Of a DNA stretch of 64,000 nucleotides, positions 35,276-43,565 are shown piece after piece. A model generated the notes under the pieces. It worked only from the letters and a program-made list of their open reading frames with translations. It searched no databases and was not told the DNA's origin. A program made the translations under genes and the position numbers. Origin of the DNA: Lysobacter enzymogenes (lineage in GTDB: Bacteria; Pseudomonadota; Gammaproteobacteria; Xanthomonadales; Xanthomonadaceae); the NCBI RefSeq assembly GCF_017355525.1, contig NZ_CP067395.1:2604001-2668000 (forward strand), in the 5' to 3' direction. Position 1 is the stretch's first letter; each line of letters begins with the position of its first letter.

Positions 35276-35303
35276 AATCCCGAACCCCGAATCCCGAATC
35301 CCG
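35276..35303. repeat. Heptamer array AATCCCG x4 (one unit AACCCCG)
   Basis: Four tandem units directly before the yebC stop codon at 35308. Together with 35214-35241 they could fold into a long imperfect hairpin in the yebC-ruvC spacer. Confidence 0.8.
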
Positions 35304-35307
35304 ATGC

Positions 35308-36039
35308 TTACGCATACGCATCCTCGCCGAGGTCGGCGTTGGAATAGACGTTCTGCACGTCGTCCATGTCTTCCAGCCAGTTCAGCAGCTTGACCACCTG
35401 CTGGGCGGTTTCGCCTTCCACCGCGCTGGTGTTGTCGGCGCGGAAGGTCACTTCGGCCTGGCCGGGGACGAGGCCGGCGGCTTCCATCGCGGCCTTGACC
35501 GCGGCGAAGGCCTCGGGCGCGGTCAGCACGTCGATCGAGCCGTCTTCGGGATAGACCACGACGTCGTCGGCGCCGGCGTCGATCGCCGCTTCGGTGATCT
35601 TCTCCTCGTCCGCGCCGCCCTCGAACCACAGCACGCCGCGCTTGGCGAACATGAAGGACACCGAGCCGTCGGTGCCGAGGTTGCCGCCGAACTTGTTGAA
35701 CGCGTGGCGCACGTCGGCCACGGTGCGGACCTTGTTGTCGGTCAGGCAGTCGACGATCACCGCCACGCCGCCGGGGGCGTAGCCCTCGTAGCGCACTTCT
35801 TCGTATTCCACGCCTTCCAGCGCGCCGGTGGCCTTCTTGATCGCGCGCTCGATCACGTCCTTGGTCATGTTCGCCGACAGGGCCTTGTCGACCGCGGTGC
35901 GCAGGCCCGGATTGCCGTTGGGGTCGCCGCCGCCGCGGCGCGCGGCCACGCTGATCTCGCGGATGATCTTGGTGAAGATCTTGCCGCGACGCGCGTCTTC
36001 GGCGTTCTTGCGTGCTTCGATCGACGGACCTCTACCCAT
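35308..36039 (-). CDS. yebC: YebC/PmpR-family regulator/translation factor
   Basis: 243 aa, normal length. It begins [20 protein letters not shown] and contains '[22 protein letters not shown]', '[29 protein letters not shown]' and '[12 protein letters not shown]', all diagnostic of the family. YebC proteins act as DNA-binding regulators in some bacteria and help ribosomes through difficult sequences in others. Upstream of ruvC, it heads the yebC-ruvC-ruvA block as in many bacteria. The heptamer arrays lie in the spacer after it. Confidence 0.95.
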   Translation of the reverse strand: MGRGPSIEARKNAEDARRGKIFTKIIREISVAARRGGGDPNGNPGLRTAVDKALSANMTKDVIERAIKKATGALEGVEYEEVRYEGYAPGGVAVIVDCLTDNKVRTVADVRHAFNKFGGNLGTDGSVSFMFAKRGVLWFEGGADEEKITEAAIDAGADDVVVYPEDGSIDVLTAPEAFAAVKAAMEAAGLVPGQAEVTFRADNTSAVEGETAQQVVKLLNWLEDMDDVQNVYSNADLGEDAYA

Positions 36040-36148
36040 GGCGTTACCGGCTTATGTCTGAACAAGCCGGCGATTTTACCTGATCGGTCCTGCGCCGGGA
36101 CTCGAAAAGCGCGATCCGTGCGACGCCGCCCGGATCGCCGGGCGCCGC

Positions 36149-36775
36149 TCAGTCGCCGAACCGGCCGCGACGGAAGAAGGCCTCGGCCATGCGCGCGGCC
36201 TGCGCCGAGAACAGCAGGCCGCTGTGGCTGGCGTCGATGACCGCGTGCGCGGCCAGCCCCGGCAGGCGGGTTTCGGCGACTGCGACGGTGCCGTCGCTGT
36301 CGCCGTCGAAGTGGCCGAAATAGCGGCCGAGCCCGTGCGGGCTGCGGCCGGCGATCAGGCCGACCTGGGCCGCGCCCTGCCACGGCGGGCAGCCTTGCAG
36401 CAGCAACGCGGCGGCGCGGCCGAGCACCGGCGCGCTCCAGGAACGGCGCGACAGGCCGCCGGCGGCGGAACTGCCGAGCAAGGGCGAGCCCAGGCAGACC
36501 ACCCGCCGCACCGGCAGCTCGGGGTGGTCGCGCAGCGCGCTCAGGGTGATCAGGCCGCCGAGGCTGTGGGCGAGCACGTGCGCCGGTTCGCGGCGCAGGC
36601 TCTCGACCAGCTTGGGCAGCACCGCGTCGGGGCCGGCGGCGGCGCCGGCGTAGGCGAAGGTCTCGGGCTGGAAGCCGGCCGCGGCCAGGCGCGCGCCGAG
36701 CCAGGCCATCGACACGCCGGGCATCCAGATGCCGTGCAACATCACGATCCTGCGCAGGTTGGGCGAGCGGGCCAT
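36149..36775 (-). CDS. Lipase-like alpha/beta hydrolase (PGAP1-like)
   Basis: 208 aa from the ATG at 36775 (MARSPNLRRIVMLHGIWMPG). The oxyanion motif 'VMLHGIWMPG', nucleophile elbow 'AHSLGGLI' and 'VCLGSPLLGSSAAG' are typical of small lipase-like hydrolases; a late 'DASHSGLLFS' supplies the likely catalytic His and 'GDSDGTVAVAE' the acid region. There is no signal peptide, so it is probably cytoplasmic. Its substrate is unknown. It is alone on this strand, 109 bp upstream of yebC, so it may read into the yebC-ruv operon. Confidence 0.82.
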   Translation of the reverse strand: MARSPNLRRIVMLHGIWMPGVSMAWLGARLAAAGFQPETFAYAGAAAGPDAVLPKLVESLRREPAHVLAHSLGGLITLSALRDHPELPVRRVVCLGSPLLGSSAAGGLSRRSWSAPVLGRAAALLLQGCPPWQGAAQVGLIAGRSPHGLGRYFGHFDGDSDGTVAVAETRLPGLAAHAVIDASHSGLLFSAQAARMAEAFFRRGRFGD

Positions 36776-36927
36776 AGCGATGCGGAGTGGGAACCTGCGA
36801 CCACTATCGGGCCGCATCGGCGGCGCGCCAACCGGCGGCGGCGGCCGGTAGTCACCATGACTTCAGGCAGCGGCCACGACGGGGCGGTCGGCCGTAGCGT
36901 CGCCGCTCCCGTCCCGGAGACCGCCGC

Positions 36928-37965
36928 ATGCCTTCGCTTCCGCGCCACGCCCTGCCGCTCGTGCTGTGCCTGCTGCCGCTGTCCGCCGTCGCCCAAACCG
37001 CCGTCCAGGCGCCCGTCGCGGCCGACGGCCCGCGCGGCGAACTGTTCGCGCCCGGCGTCGTGTCGACCGCCGCCAACGAAACCAGCGCCAGCTTCAGCGC
37101 CGACGGCCGCACGGTCTACTTCATGCGCGGCGACTACGCCTCGGCCGACACCACCATCCTGACGGCGCAGCGCACGGCCAAGGGTTGGGGACAGGTACGC
37201 ACGGCGCCGTTCTCCGGCCGCTGGCGCGACTCCGAGCCGCACCTGACCCCCGACGGCCGGCGCCTGTACTTCGTCTCCAACCGCCCGCCCGCGCCGGGCG
37301 CGGCGGCGGTGACCGTCGCGCGCGCGGGCCAGTCCTTCCCCGGCGCCAATCTCTGGTACGTCGACGCGCGCGCCGACGGCGGCTGGGGCGAGCCGGTGCA
37401 TATCGACGGCGAGATCAACCGGCTGCCGACGGTCTACAACCCGTCCCAGGCGGCCAACGGCAATCTGTACTTCTCCGCGGTGCGCGAAGACTCCGGCGGC
37501 GCCAACCAGCTCTATCTGGCGCGCCGCGAAGGCGACGGGTTCGCCGCGCCGCAGCGGCTCGACATCGGCGTGGGGGTCAAGGCCAACCGCATGGACCCGG
37601 CGATCGATCCGCAGGAGCGCTTCATCGTGTTCGCCGGCAACGAGGGCGATTCGCGCGGCGCGGCCGACATCTACATCGCCTTCCGCGCGGCCGACGGCGG
37701 CTGGGGCAAGCCGTTCGCCCTGCCCGGCGAGGTCAACAGCGTGTGGCTGGAAAACGCCCCGACCCTGGGCCGCGGCTTCGGCGAGCTGTACGTCACCAGC
37801 ATGCGGCCGCAGACGGTCGAGTTCCCCAAGCGCGGCGACGACCCGGCGGCGATCGCCCGGCGCATCGCCGGGCCGCTCAACGGCTCGCGCAACCTGTGGC
37901 GTTTCGATATCGCCGCGCTGCTGCGCGCGCACGGGGTCGAGGAGACGCCGGCGCCGCAGCGCTGA
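36928..37965 (+). CDS. Secreted beta-propeller protein with PD40/TolB-like repeats
   Basis: 345 aa with a signal peptide ending around LPLSAVAQ. The rest is a series of blades with the 'SFSADGRTVYFMRGD', 'HLTPDGRRLYFVSNRPP', 'QAANGNLYFSAVRED' and 'AIDPQERFIVFAGNEGD' pattern of PD40/WD40-like repeats, five or six in all. Many similar proteins are periplasmic and bind cell-wall components or partner with OmpA-like domains, but no such partner is next to it. Its function is unknown. It diverges from the lipase-like gene. Confidence 0.78.
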   Translation: MPSLPRHALPLVLCLLPLSAVAQTAVQAPVAADGPRGELFAPGVVSTAANETSASFSADGRTVYFMRGDYASADTTILTAQRTAKGWGQVRTAPFSGRWRDSEPHLTPDGRRLYFVSNRPPAPGAAAVTVARAGQSFPGANLWYVDARADGGWGEPVHIDGEINRLPTVYNPSQAANGNLYFSAVREDSGGANQLYLARREGDGFAAPQRLDIGVGVKANRMDPAIDPQERFIVFAGNEGDSRGAADIYIAFRAADGGWGKPFALPGEVNSVWLENAPTLGRGFGELYVTSMRPQTVEFPKRGDDPAAIARRIAGPLNGSRNLWRFDIAALLRAHGVEETPAPQR

Positions 37966-38307
37966 GCCGACGCGCGCCGGGCGGCCGTCGGCCCCGGCGC
38001 CGCCTGCCCGGCCGCGGGCCGGCCCACGCGGCCCGGTTACAAACGTTCAGCCAAGCCGAACCGCGTTCACAGTTCCGCGCCGCGCGTCCGCCGGCCGGCG
38101 AGACCGGTCCCGACCGGGGTCACGCGCCCGGCCCTCGCGGCAAATCCGTCAAGTCCCGGCGATGCGATCTGCGTCGCCAAAATGAGATGGATGTCATCGA
38201 ACAACAAATGTGAAACAGCCAAGCATCCAAATCGTGATGGCGTGCAAATATTGCACGGCCGGCGCGCCGCAGGATGCGCGCCACCCGCAGTCGACGGCAC
38301 CGCTCTC
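37966..38307. other. Intergenic region with a short palindrome
   Basis: About 340 bp. The first half is GC-rich without features; the second half is more AT-rich (38180-38260) and holds the palindrome at 38241-38257. It probably contains the promoter of the following small ORF. Confidence 0.4.
38241..38257. promoter_or_regulatory. Palindrome, operator candidate
   Basis: CGTGCAA, a 3-nt ATA spacer, TTGCACG: a perfect 7-bp inverted repeat, 51 bp upstream of the ATG at 38308. Confidence 0.4.
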
Positions 38308-38640
38308 ATGGCCCCGCGCTCCACGACGACCGCCCTGCCCATCGCCAACGTGCTCGCCTCGGCGCTGCTGGCCGTGGTGGCGATGTACTCGGCGGCGCCG
38401 GTGTCGTGCGAACAGCCCAGCCATATCGGCCTGGTCCACCCGGTCCACCTGTTCTTCGACCGGGCCAGCGCGCGCCTGGAGCGCAGCTACCCGAAGCTGA
38501 TGCAGTGGTCGCCGGCGCAGTGGGTCCTGCCGCGCCGGATCGACTGCCGCTGCACCCATCCCGCACCGCCGCCGCCGACCCCGGCCGCGGCCTCGCGCTG
38601 GACCGGGCCGCTGCACCGGGCGCTCGGCGCGCTCGGCTGA
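38308..38640 (+). CDS. Small secreted or membrane-anchored hypothetical protein
   Basis: 110 aa from the ATG at 38308. The opening 'TALPIANVLASALLAVVAMYSAAPVSC' is an N-terminal hydrophobic segment that could be a signal peptide or anchor. The rest contains 'HIGLVHPVHLFFDRASARLERSY' and a Pro/Ala-rich tail 'HPAPPPPTPAAASR', and four Cys (SC, DC, RC and none later) near the middle. No family was recognised. Third-position GC is high and a palindrome lies just upstream, which supports a real gene, but similar chance frames occur in this GC-rich DNA. Confidence 0.4.
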   Translation: MAPRSTTTALPIANVLASALLAVVAMYSAAPVSCEQPSHIGLVHPVHLFFDRASARLERSYPKLMQWSPAQWVLPRRIDCRCTHPAPPPPTPAAASRWTGPLHRALGALG

Positions 38641-38801
38641 ACCGACCCGCCCGGGTTCGCGCTTCGCAACCGCCGCAGCGCACATAACCGCGAACCGCCG
38701 CGCGCCGGCCGCCGCGGGCGCGCGCGCGGTCACGGTCGCGCGGGTCCCGGGCCCCTAGATTCGCGCGGCGTCCGGCGTGGGCGCGACCCCAAGGTACGGT
38801 T

Positions 38802-39998
38802 ATGAATCGATCTTCGTGGTTCCTGGCGCTGGGTCTGGCGCTCGCGCCGATGCTGGCCGCACAGGCGGCGCCGCCCCGGGTCACCAGCGGGCTGGTCGGC
38901 GAATGGCATCTGGACCTGTCCGGCAACGCCGCCCCCGACACCAGCGGCTACGGCCGCAACGGCAACGTCGTCGGCGGCGCGGCGTCCTCGTGGGGCTGGC
39001 TCGGCACCGGCGCCGACCTCAGCGGCGGCAAGTACGTCGAGGTGCCGAATTCCAGCAACCTCAACGTCGGCACCGGCAGCTTCACCGTGGCCGCGTGGGT
39101 GCGGCTGGCCGCGCCGGGCTCGTCGGGGGTCAAGACCCTGATCGAGAACCGCGGCGCCGGCGCCGGCCGCGGCTACGCCTTCGGCATCGACCAGGGCCGC
39201 AACGTGCTGCTCCAGCTCAACGACGGCAGCGCCTGGAGCAACTACGTCTCCGACGGCAGCGTGAGCCTGGCGCCGAACCGCTGGCACCACATCGCCGCGG
39301 TGGTCAACCGCAGCGCCGCGCCGTACACGATCTCGTTCTACGTCGACGGGCGCCGCGCCACCACCCAGCCGACGCCGATCGCGGCCAACCTGGACAACAC
39401 GACCCAGCCGTTCCTGATCGGCGGGCACAAGGACACCGCGTCGTACCGCTTCAACGACCGCGCCGACGAAGTGCTGGTCTACAACCGCGCGCTGCCGGCC
39501 GACGCCTCCGGCGGCCTCGGCGACATCATGTTCCCGGGCCGAACCACGTATCAGTCGACGTACTGGAACGACGGCGGCACCCGCCAGCGCTACAACAACT
39601 GCTACAACTACGCCAACAACCGCGCCACCAACACCTTCGCCCAACCCGGCCGCGCCACCGGCGGGCAAGCCGGCACGATGAGCTGCGCCGCGGTGCGCGC
39701 GGCGGCCGAGCGCGACGGGCTGGAGCCGGTCGCCGACACCGCGATCAACGCGACCAGCTACAAGAACATCGCCGCGCTGGTCGTCGCGCCGGGCTACGAC
39801 TACCACTGGTACCGTCGCGACGGCAACGGCAAGTGGACCCACAAGCCCGGCCAGACCGCGGCCACCAACCGCGACAACGGCGGCGCCGAAATCACCGACC
39901 CGCGCACCGCCAACCGCGGGCCGTACAGCGATTTCTGCGGCTTCTACCGGGTCTGGTCGGACAGCATCGAAGGGAGCGGCCATGAACAGGTCAACTGA
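38802..39998 (+). CDS. Secreted LamG-domain protein with C-terminal Cys/His domain
   Basis: 398 aa. Signal peptide MNRSSWFLALGLALAPMLAAQA. Residues about 30-232 form a LamG/concanavalin-like domain ('GLVGEWHLDLSGNAAPDTSG', 'SFTVAAWVRLAAPG', 'RWHHIAAVVNRS', 'DEVLVYNRALPA'), usually sugar- or protein-binding. Residues about 245-398 form a separate domain with 'NCYNYANN' (Cys267), 'GYDYHWYRRDGNGKWTHKPG' (His335, His347), 'NRDNGG' (Asp358) and a final 'SDFCGFY' (Cys379). The Cys-His-Asp arrangement resembles papain-like or NlpC/transglutaminase-type catalytic domains; catalysis is inference. The next gene overlaps or starts 34 bp later. Confidence 0.8.
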   Translation: MNRSSWFLALGLALAPMLAAQAAPPRVTSGLVGEWHLDLSGNAAPDTSGYGRNGNVVGGAASSWGWLGTGADLSGGKYVEVPNSSNLNVGTGSFTVAAWVRLAAPGSSGVKTLIENRGAGAGRGYAFGIDQGRNVLLQLNDGSAWSNYVSDGSVSLAPNRWHHIAAVVNRSAAPYTISFYVDGRRATTQPTPIAANLDNTTQPFLIGGHKDTASYRFNDRADEVLVYNRALPADASGGLGDIMFPGRTTYQSTYWNDGGTRQRYNNCYNYANNRATNTFAQPGRATGGQAGTMSCAAVRAAAERDGLEPVADTAINATSYKNIAALVVAPGYDYHWYRRDGNGKWTHKPGQTAATNRDNGGAEITDPRTANRGPYSDFCGFYRVWSDSIEGSGHEQVN

Positions 39999-40032
39999 CA
40001 CCGCGTCCACCGTCTCCGCCCGAGGAACCGCC

Positions 40033-40512
40033 ATGCGCAAGCGCTCGCGCCTTACCCTGCTCGCCGCCGCGGCGTTGATCGCCGCGCCGCTGTTCGCCCA
40101 CGCCGCCGACGCGCCGGGGCTGCGCATCACTTACCTGGTGTATTCGGGCCGGCCGAACCCGGAGCTGACGGTGACCGATCCGGCGCAGCTGCGCGCGATC
40201 GAAAGCCGCCTCGGCGATGCGCTGGCCGCGCCGGCGCGCGCGGGCGCGGCGGCCGACGCGGTGCTCGGCTACAACGGCATCCTGATCGAACACGTCGGCG
40301 GCCCGGCGGCGAAAGCCAAGCCGCAGGCGGCGACGGTGAAGGGACAGCGGCTCAGCGTGGATACCGCCGCGGCGACCGAGTTCAAGTCGGCGACGGCGAC
40401 GACGCGGGTCTCGGCCGCGGCCGGCGATCTGGAATCGATGCTGCTCAAGCTCGGGCAGAAGCGCGGCGTGCTGGATGCGGCGACGTTGAATGTGTTGCTC
40501 GAGCAGAAGTGA
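40033..40512 (+). CDS. Small secreted partner protein (SGRPNPE motif)
   Basis: 159 aa from the ATG at 40033 (GAGG seven bases upstream); an in-frame ATG at 39982, with AAGGGAG five bases upstream, overlaps the end of the LamG gene and is an alternative start giving 176 aa. The signal peptide is RLTLLAAAALIAAPLFAHA. The mature protein begins 'LRITYLVYSGRPNPELTV' and continues with mixed alpha/beta sequence. The SGRPNPE element also seems to occur in small proteins encoded beside CYNYA-type domains, so a functional pair is suspected, for example enzyme and inhibitor. No fold is assigned. A double hairpin follows. Confidence 0.7.
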   Translation: MRKRSRLTLLAAAALIAAPLFAHAADAPGLRITYLVYSGRPNPELTVTDPAQLRAIESRLGDALAAPARAGAAADAVLGYNGILIEHVGGPAAKAKPQAATVKGQRLSVDTAAATEFKSATATTRVSAAAGDLESMLLKLGQKRGVLDAATLNVLLEQK

Positions 40513-40519
40513 GGTGCGG

Positions 40520-40579
40520 GCGGGGCGGTTAGCCCCGCTTGCTGAGGCATCGCGGACGCCGGCGTTGCGACGCCGGCGT
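40520..40579 (+). terminator. Double hairpin downstream of the LamG pair
   Basis: GCGGGGC/GCCCCGC (loop GGTTA) followed by TT, then a second perfect 10-bp stem ACGCCGGCGT around TGCG at 40556-40579. Either could terminate transcription. Confidence 0.6.
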
Positions 40580-40624
40580 TCGCGTTTGCGCGCGTCGAAA
40601 CGATTTCGCCGGAGTGTGTGGCTT

Positions 40625-40653
40625 CGCGGTCGCGGCTTGCGCCGCTCCTACAG
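40625..40653. repeat. REP element (GTAGGAGCGGC family)
   Basis: Reads on the minus strand CTGTAGGAGCGGCGCAAGCC followed by GCGACCGCG; it is imperfectly palindromic (GGAGCGGC.. with ..GCCGCG). Located between the LamG pair and the GNAT gene, which is a typical REP position. Confidence 0.75.
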
Positions 40654-40666
40654 GTAAGCCATGCGG

Positions 40667-41200
40667 TTACGGCGAAGGCTTCGCGGCGCGGCTGAAGATG
40701 AATTCGTGGTCGCGGGTGTCGCCGACGATGAAGTCGTAGTGGCCGACTTTCTCGAAGCCGTAACGGCCGTAGAAACGCTGCGCGCCGTAATTTTCCGACC
40801 ACACGCCGATCCACAGCCGGCGCGGTCCGTCGCGTTCCAGCCAGGCCAGCGCGGTTTCGAACAGGCGGCTGCCCCAGCCGCCGTTCTGCGCGTCGGGCAA
40901 CAGGTACAGGCGCTTGAGTTCGCCGTCGCCGGGCGCGACCTGCGCGTGCGGCAAGCCGCAGGCGCCGGCCAGCGCGTGGCCGACCGCGACGCCGTCGCGT
41001 TCGAGCAGCCACGCCGCGCACTCGGGGTCGGCGAGCAAAGCGCCGATGGCTTCGTGCGAATAGGTTTCGGCGAGGAAACCGCTCAGGTCGACCGGCGGAT
41101 AAGAGTCGCCGAAGGTGACGACGAAGCAGCGCGCGGAGATTTCCGCGAGCACGGCGGTGTCGGCCGGGGTGGCGCGGCGGATGGCGAAGTTCGCGGACAT
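40667..41200 (-). CDS. GNAT-family N-acetyltransferase
   Basis: 177 aa. It starts MSANFAIRRATPADTAVLAEI, the usual GNAT first strand, and contains 'LKRLYLLPDAQNGGWGSRLFETALAWLE', where GGWGSRL is the acetyl-CoA binding loop equivalent (Q/RxxGxG/A). The end 'YGFEKVGHYDFIVGDTRDHEFIFSR' matches the acyltransferase C-terminus seen in RimI-like proteins of this group. Acetyl acceptor unknown; cytoplasmic. It is flanked by REP-type repeats and lies 174 bp upstream of aspS on the same strand. Confidence 0.88.
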   Translation of the reverse strand: MSANFAIRRATPADTAVLAEISARCFVVTFGDSYPPVDLSGFLAETYSHEAIGALLADPECAAWLLERDGVAVGHALAGACGLPHAQVAPGDGELKRLYLLPDAQNGGWGSRLFETALAWLERDGPRRLWIGVWSENYGAQRFYGRYGFEKVGHYDFIVGDTRDHEFIFSRAAKPSP

Positions 41201-41243
41201 GGCGGGTGCGTTCGTAGACGACGATGTTGCGGATTCTAAATGC

Positions 41244-41323
41244 GGAAGGGGCTTCAGCCCCGACGCTTTCGTGCCGGATCGTCGCGATCCCGGCGCAAAG
41301 CCTCGGGGCTGAAGCCCCTCCCA
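41244..41323. repeat. Inverted repeat pair of the GGGGCTTCAGCCCC family
   Basis: GGGGCTTCAGCCCCGA at 41248-41263 and its complement at 41303-41318, with GACGCTTT and CAAAG-like flanks, form a large stem-loop between the GNAT and aspS genes. Confidence 0.7.
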
Positions 41324-41374
41324 CGACGATCGAAGCGGTGGCCCGACGTACGCGCCGGGCCGCCGCAGCGAAAC

Positions 41375-43141
41375 TCAGGCCGGATCTTTCGGCCGCACCA
41401 TCACATGCACCTCGGCCAGTTGCGCGTCCGGGATCGGCGACGGCGCGCCGGTCATCAGGCATTGCGCGGTGGTGGTCTTGGGGAAGGCGATGACGTCGCG
41501 GATCGATTCGGTGCCGGCCATCAGCGCGGCGATGCGGTCGATGCCGAAGGCGATGCCGCCGTGCGGCGGCGCGCCGTACTTGAGCGCGTCGAGCAGGAAG
41601 CCGAACTTGGCCTCGGCCTCCTCGGCGCCGATGCCGAGCAGGTCGAACACCGCCGACTGCATCTGCGGACGGTGGATGCGGATCGAACCGCCGCCGATCT
41701 CGTTGCCGTTGAGCACCATGTCGTAGCCGCGCGACACTGCGGTCTTCGCGTTCGCGCGCAGGTCGGCGATGTCGTCCACCGCCGGCGCGGTGAAGGGATG
41801 GTGCAAGGCGACGTAGCGCTGCGCTTCCTCGTCCCACTCGAACATCGGGAAGTCGGTGACCCACAACGGCTTCCAGCCTTCGCCGACCAGGCCCAGGTCC
41901 TTGCCGAGCTTCAGGCGCAGCGCGCCCATGAAGTCGCTGGCGGTCTTGTAGTCGGCCGCGCCGAAGAAGATCGCATCGCCGCTCTGTGCGCCGCTGGCTT
42001 CGACGATCTTGGCCAGGGTGGCGTCGTCGAAGAACTTGGCGATCGGCGAATTGATGCCTTCGCGGCCCTTGGACGCGTCCTCGATCTTCATCCACGCCAG
42101 ACCCTTGGCGCCGTGCTTGGCCGCATGCGCGCCGGCCTCGTCGATCTGCTTGCGCGACCAGCCCGCGGCGCCCGGCGCGCGCAATGCGATCACGCGGCCG
42201 TCGGCGTGGTTGGCCCAGTCGGTGAAGACCTTGAATTCGCAGCTCTTGACCAGCTCGGCGATGTCGACGAATTCCAGCTCGATGCGCAGGTCGGGCTTGT
42301 CGGAACCGTAGCGGCGCATGGCTTCGGCGTAGGTCATGCGCGGGAACGTCGCGTCGAGCTCGACGTCGATGGTTTCCTTGAACACTTCGCGGATCATGCC
42401 CTCGACCGTGTCCTGCACGTCGCGCTCGGACACCCAGGCGAACTCCATGTCGAGCTGGGTGAACTCGAGCTGGCGGTCGGCGCGCAGGGCTTCGTCGCGG
42501 AAGCAGCGCGCGATCTGGTAATAGCGGTCGAAGCCGGCCACCATCAGGATCTGCTTGAACAGCTGCGGCGACTGCGGCAGCGCGTAGAACTCGCCCGGGT
42601 GCATGCGCGCCGGGACCAGGAAGTCGCGCGCGCCCTCGGGCGTGGCCTTGGTCAGGATCGGGGTTTCGATGTCCTGGAAGCCGCGCGCGTCGAGCCAGCG
42701 GCGCAGCGACTGCACCAGGCGGATGCGGGTGCGCATCATCTTCTGCATTTCCGGACGGCGCAGGTCCAGGTAGCGATAGGTCAGGCGGGTTTCCTCGCCG
42801 GCGTTCTCGTGGGCGTGGAACGGCAGCGGCTCGGCCTTGTTGAGCACTTCGATCTGCGCGGCCAGCACTTCGACCTTGCCGCTGCGGATCTTGTCGTTGG
42901 CGGCGCCGCGCGCGCGTACCGTGCCGGTCACGCGCACGCAGCTTTCCGCGCTGAGATCGCCGGCGGCCTTGAACAGATCGCCCATGTCCGAATCGACCAC
43001 GATCTGGACCACGCCTTCGTGATCGCGCAGATCGGTGAACACCACGTGGCTTTGCACACGGTTGGTGTTGACCCAGCCGCACAGGGTGACGGTCTGGCCG
43101 ATCAGCGCCTCGTCGACGAGGCCGCAGAAGTGGGTACGCAT
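41375..43141 (-). CDS. aspS: Aspartyl-tRNA synthetase
   Basis: 588 aa, bacterial-type AspRS with an OB-fold anticodon domain (about 1-105), class II core motif 2 '[21 protein letters not shown]', the GAD insertion (about 285-420) and motif 3 '[28 protein letters not shown]'. The discriminating position between the RNA anticodon-reading loop variants (L31/H31 in other species) appears here as Gln in '[18 protein letters not shown]', so tRNA-Asn discrimination cannot be inferred. It charges tRNA-Asp. The gene is separate from its neighbours. Confidence 0.97.
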   Translation of the reverse strand: MRTHFCGLVDEALIGQTVTLCGWVNTNRVQSHVVFTDLRDHEGVVQIVVDSDMGDLFKAAGDLSAESCVRVTGTVRARGAANDKIRSGKVEVLAAQIEVLNKAEPLPFHAHENAGEETRLTYRYLDLRRPEMQKMMRTRIRLVQSLRRWLDARGFQDIETPILTKATPEGARDFLVPARMHPGEFYALPQSPQLFKQILMVAGFDRYYQIARCFRDEALRADRQLEFTQLDMEFAWVSERDVQDTVEGMIREVFKETIDVELDATFPRMTYAEAMRRYGSDKPDLRIELEFVDIAELVKSCEFKVFTDWANHADGRVIALRAPGAAGWSRKQIDEAGAHAAKHGAKGLAWMKIEDASKGREGINSPIAKFFDDATLAKIVEASGAQSGDAIFFGAADYKTASDFMGALRLKLGKDLGLVGEGWKPLWVTDFPMFEWDEEAQRYVALHHPFTAPAVDDIADLRANAKTAVSRGYDMVLNGNEIGGGSIRIHRPQMQSAVFDLLGIGAEEAEAKFGFLLDALKYGAPPHGGIAFGIDRIAALMAGTESIRDVIAFPKTTTAQCLMTGAPSPIPDAQLAEVHVMVRPKDPA

Positions 43142-43373
43142 GGAAGCTCCGGATTGGTCGATCGGGCGGGCCGATCGTTGGATCGTGGGGGTTTTGCCGC
43201 TGGCGGCTCGCAGGGACCGCGGCGCGAAGCCGGGCCGGAGCCGTCCCGCCGGCGCTCAGGCCGGGGCCGGACATTCTAGTCCAGGCGCCGCGGGGATTGG
43301 CTCAGGCGGCGCAGGCCGGATGTTTTTGCGCGGAGCGCTTTGCCGGGAGAGCCTTTTTGCAGGAGAACTCCGG

Positions 43374-43516
43374 GTGGGAGGGCCTTCAGGCCCGACGCTG
43401 ATGGCTAAGGTCGCGGCGGCCTGGCAGGAAAGCGGCGGGCCTGAAGGCCTGCCACAAAGCAGCAGTTTCGGTTTTAGGCCTGCAGGGGTTTCGTGCCTGA
43501 AGGCCCTGCCACGAGA
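43374..43516. repeat. Three copies of a GGGCCTTCAGGCCC-core repeat
   Basis: Cores: AGGGCCTTCAGGCCCGACG, CGGGCCTGAAGGCCTGCC and GCCTGAAGGCCCTGCC. They resemble the 41244-41323 repeat but with CC/GG swapped in the stem, so they are related family members. Confidence 0.65.
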
Positions 43517-43540
43517 AAGGGCGCCTCGCGGCGCCCTTTC
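43517..43540 (-). terminator. Terminator downstream of the FmdB gene
   Basis: AAAGGGCGCC and GGCGCCCTTT form a perfect 10-bp stem with a 4-nt loop, 26 bp after the stop codon. Confidence 0.7.
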
Positions 43541-43565
43541 AGGTATCGCTGAAGGCGCGGCGGCG

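Larger units (their letters stand above)
43142..43565. other. Repeat-rich intergenic region upstream of aspS
   Basis: About 420 bp. It holds three related copies of a GTGGGAGGGCCTTCAGGCCC-type repeat (43374-43399, 43437-43460 on the other strand, 43493-43516 on the other strand) and the FmdB terminator at 43517-43540. The aspS promoter should lie near 43142-43250. Confidence 0.6.
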
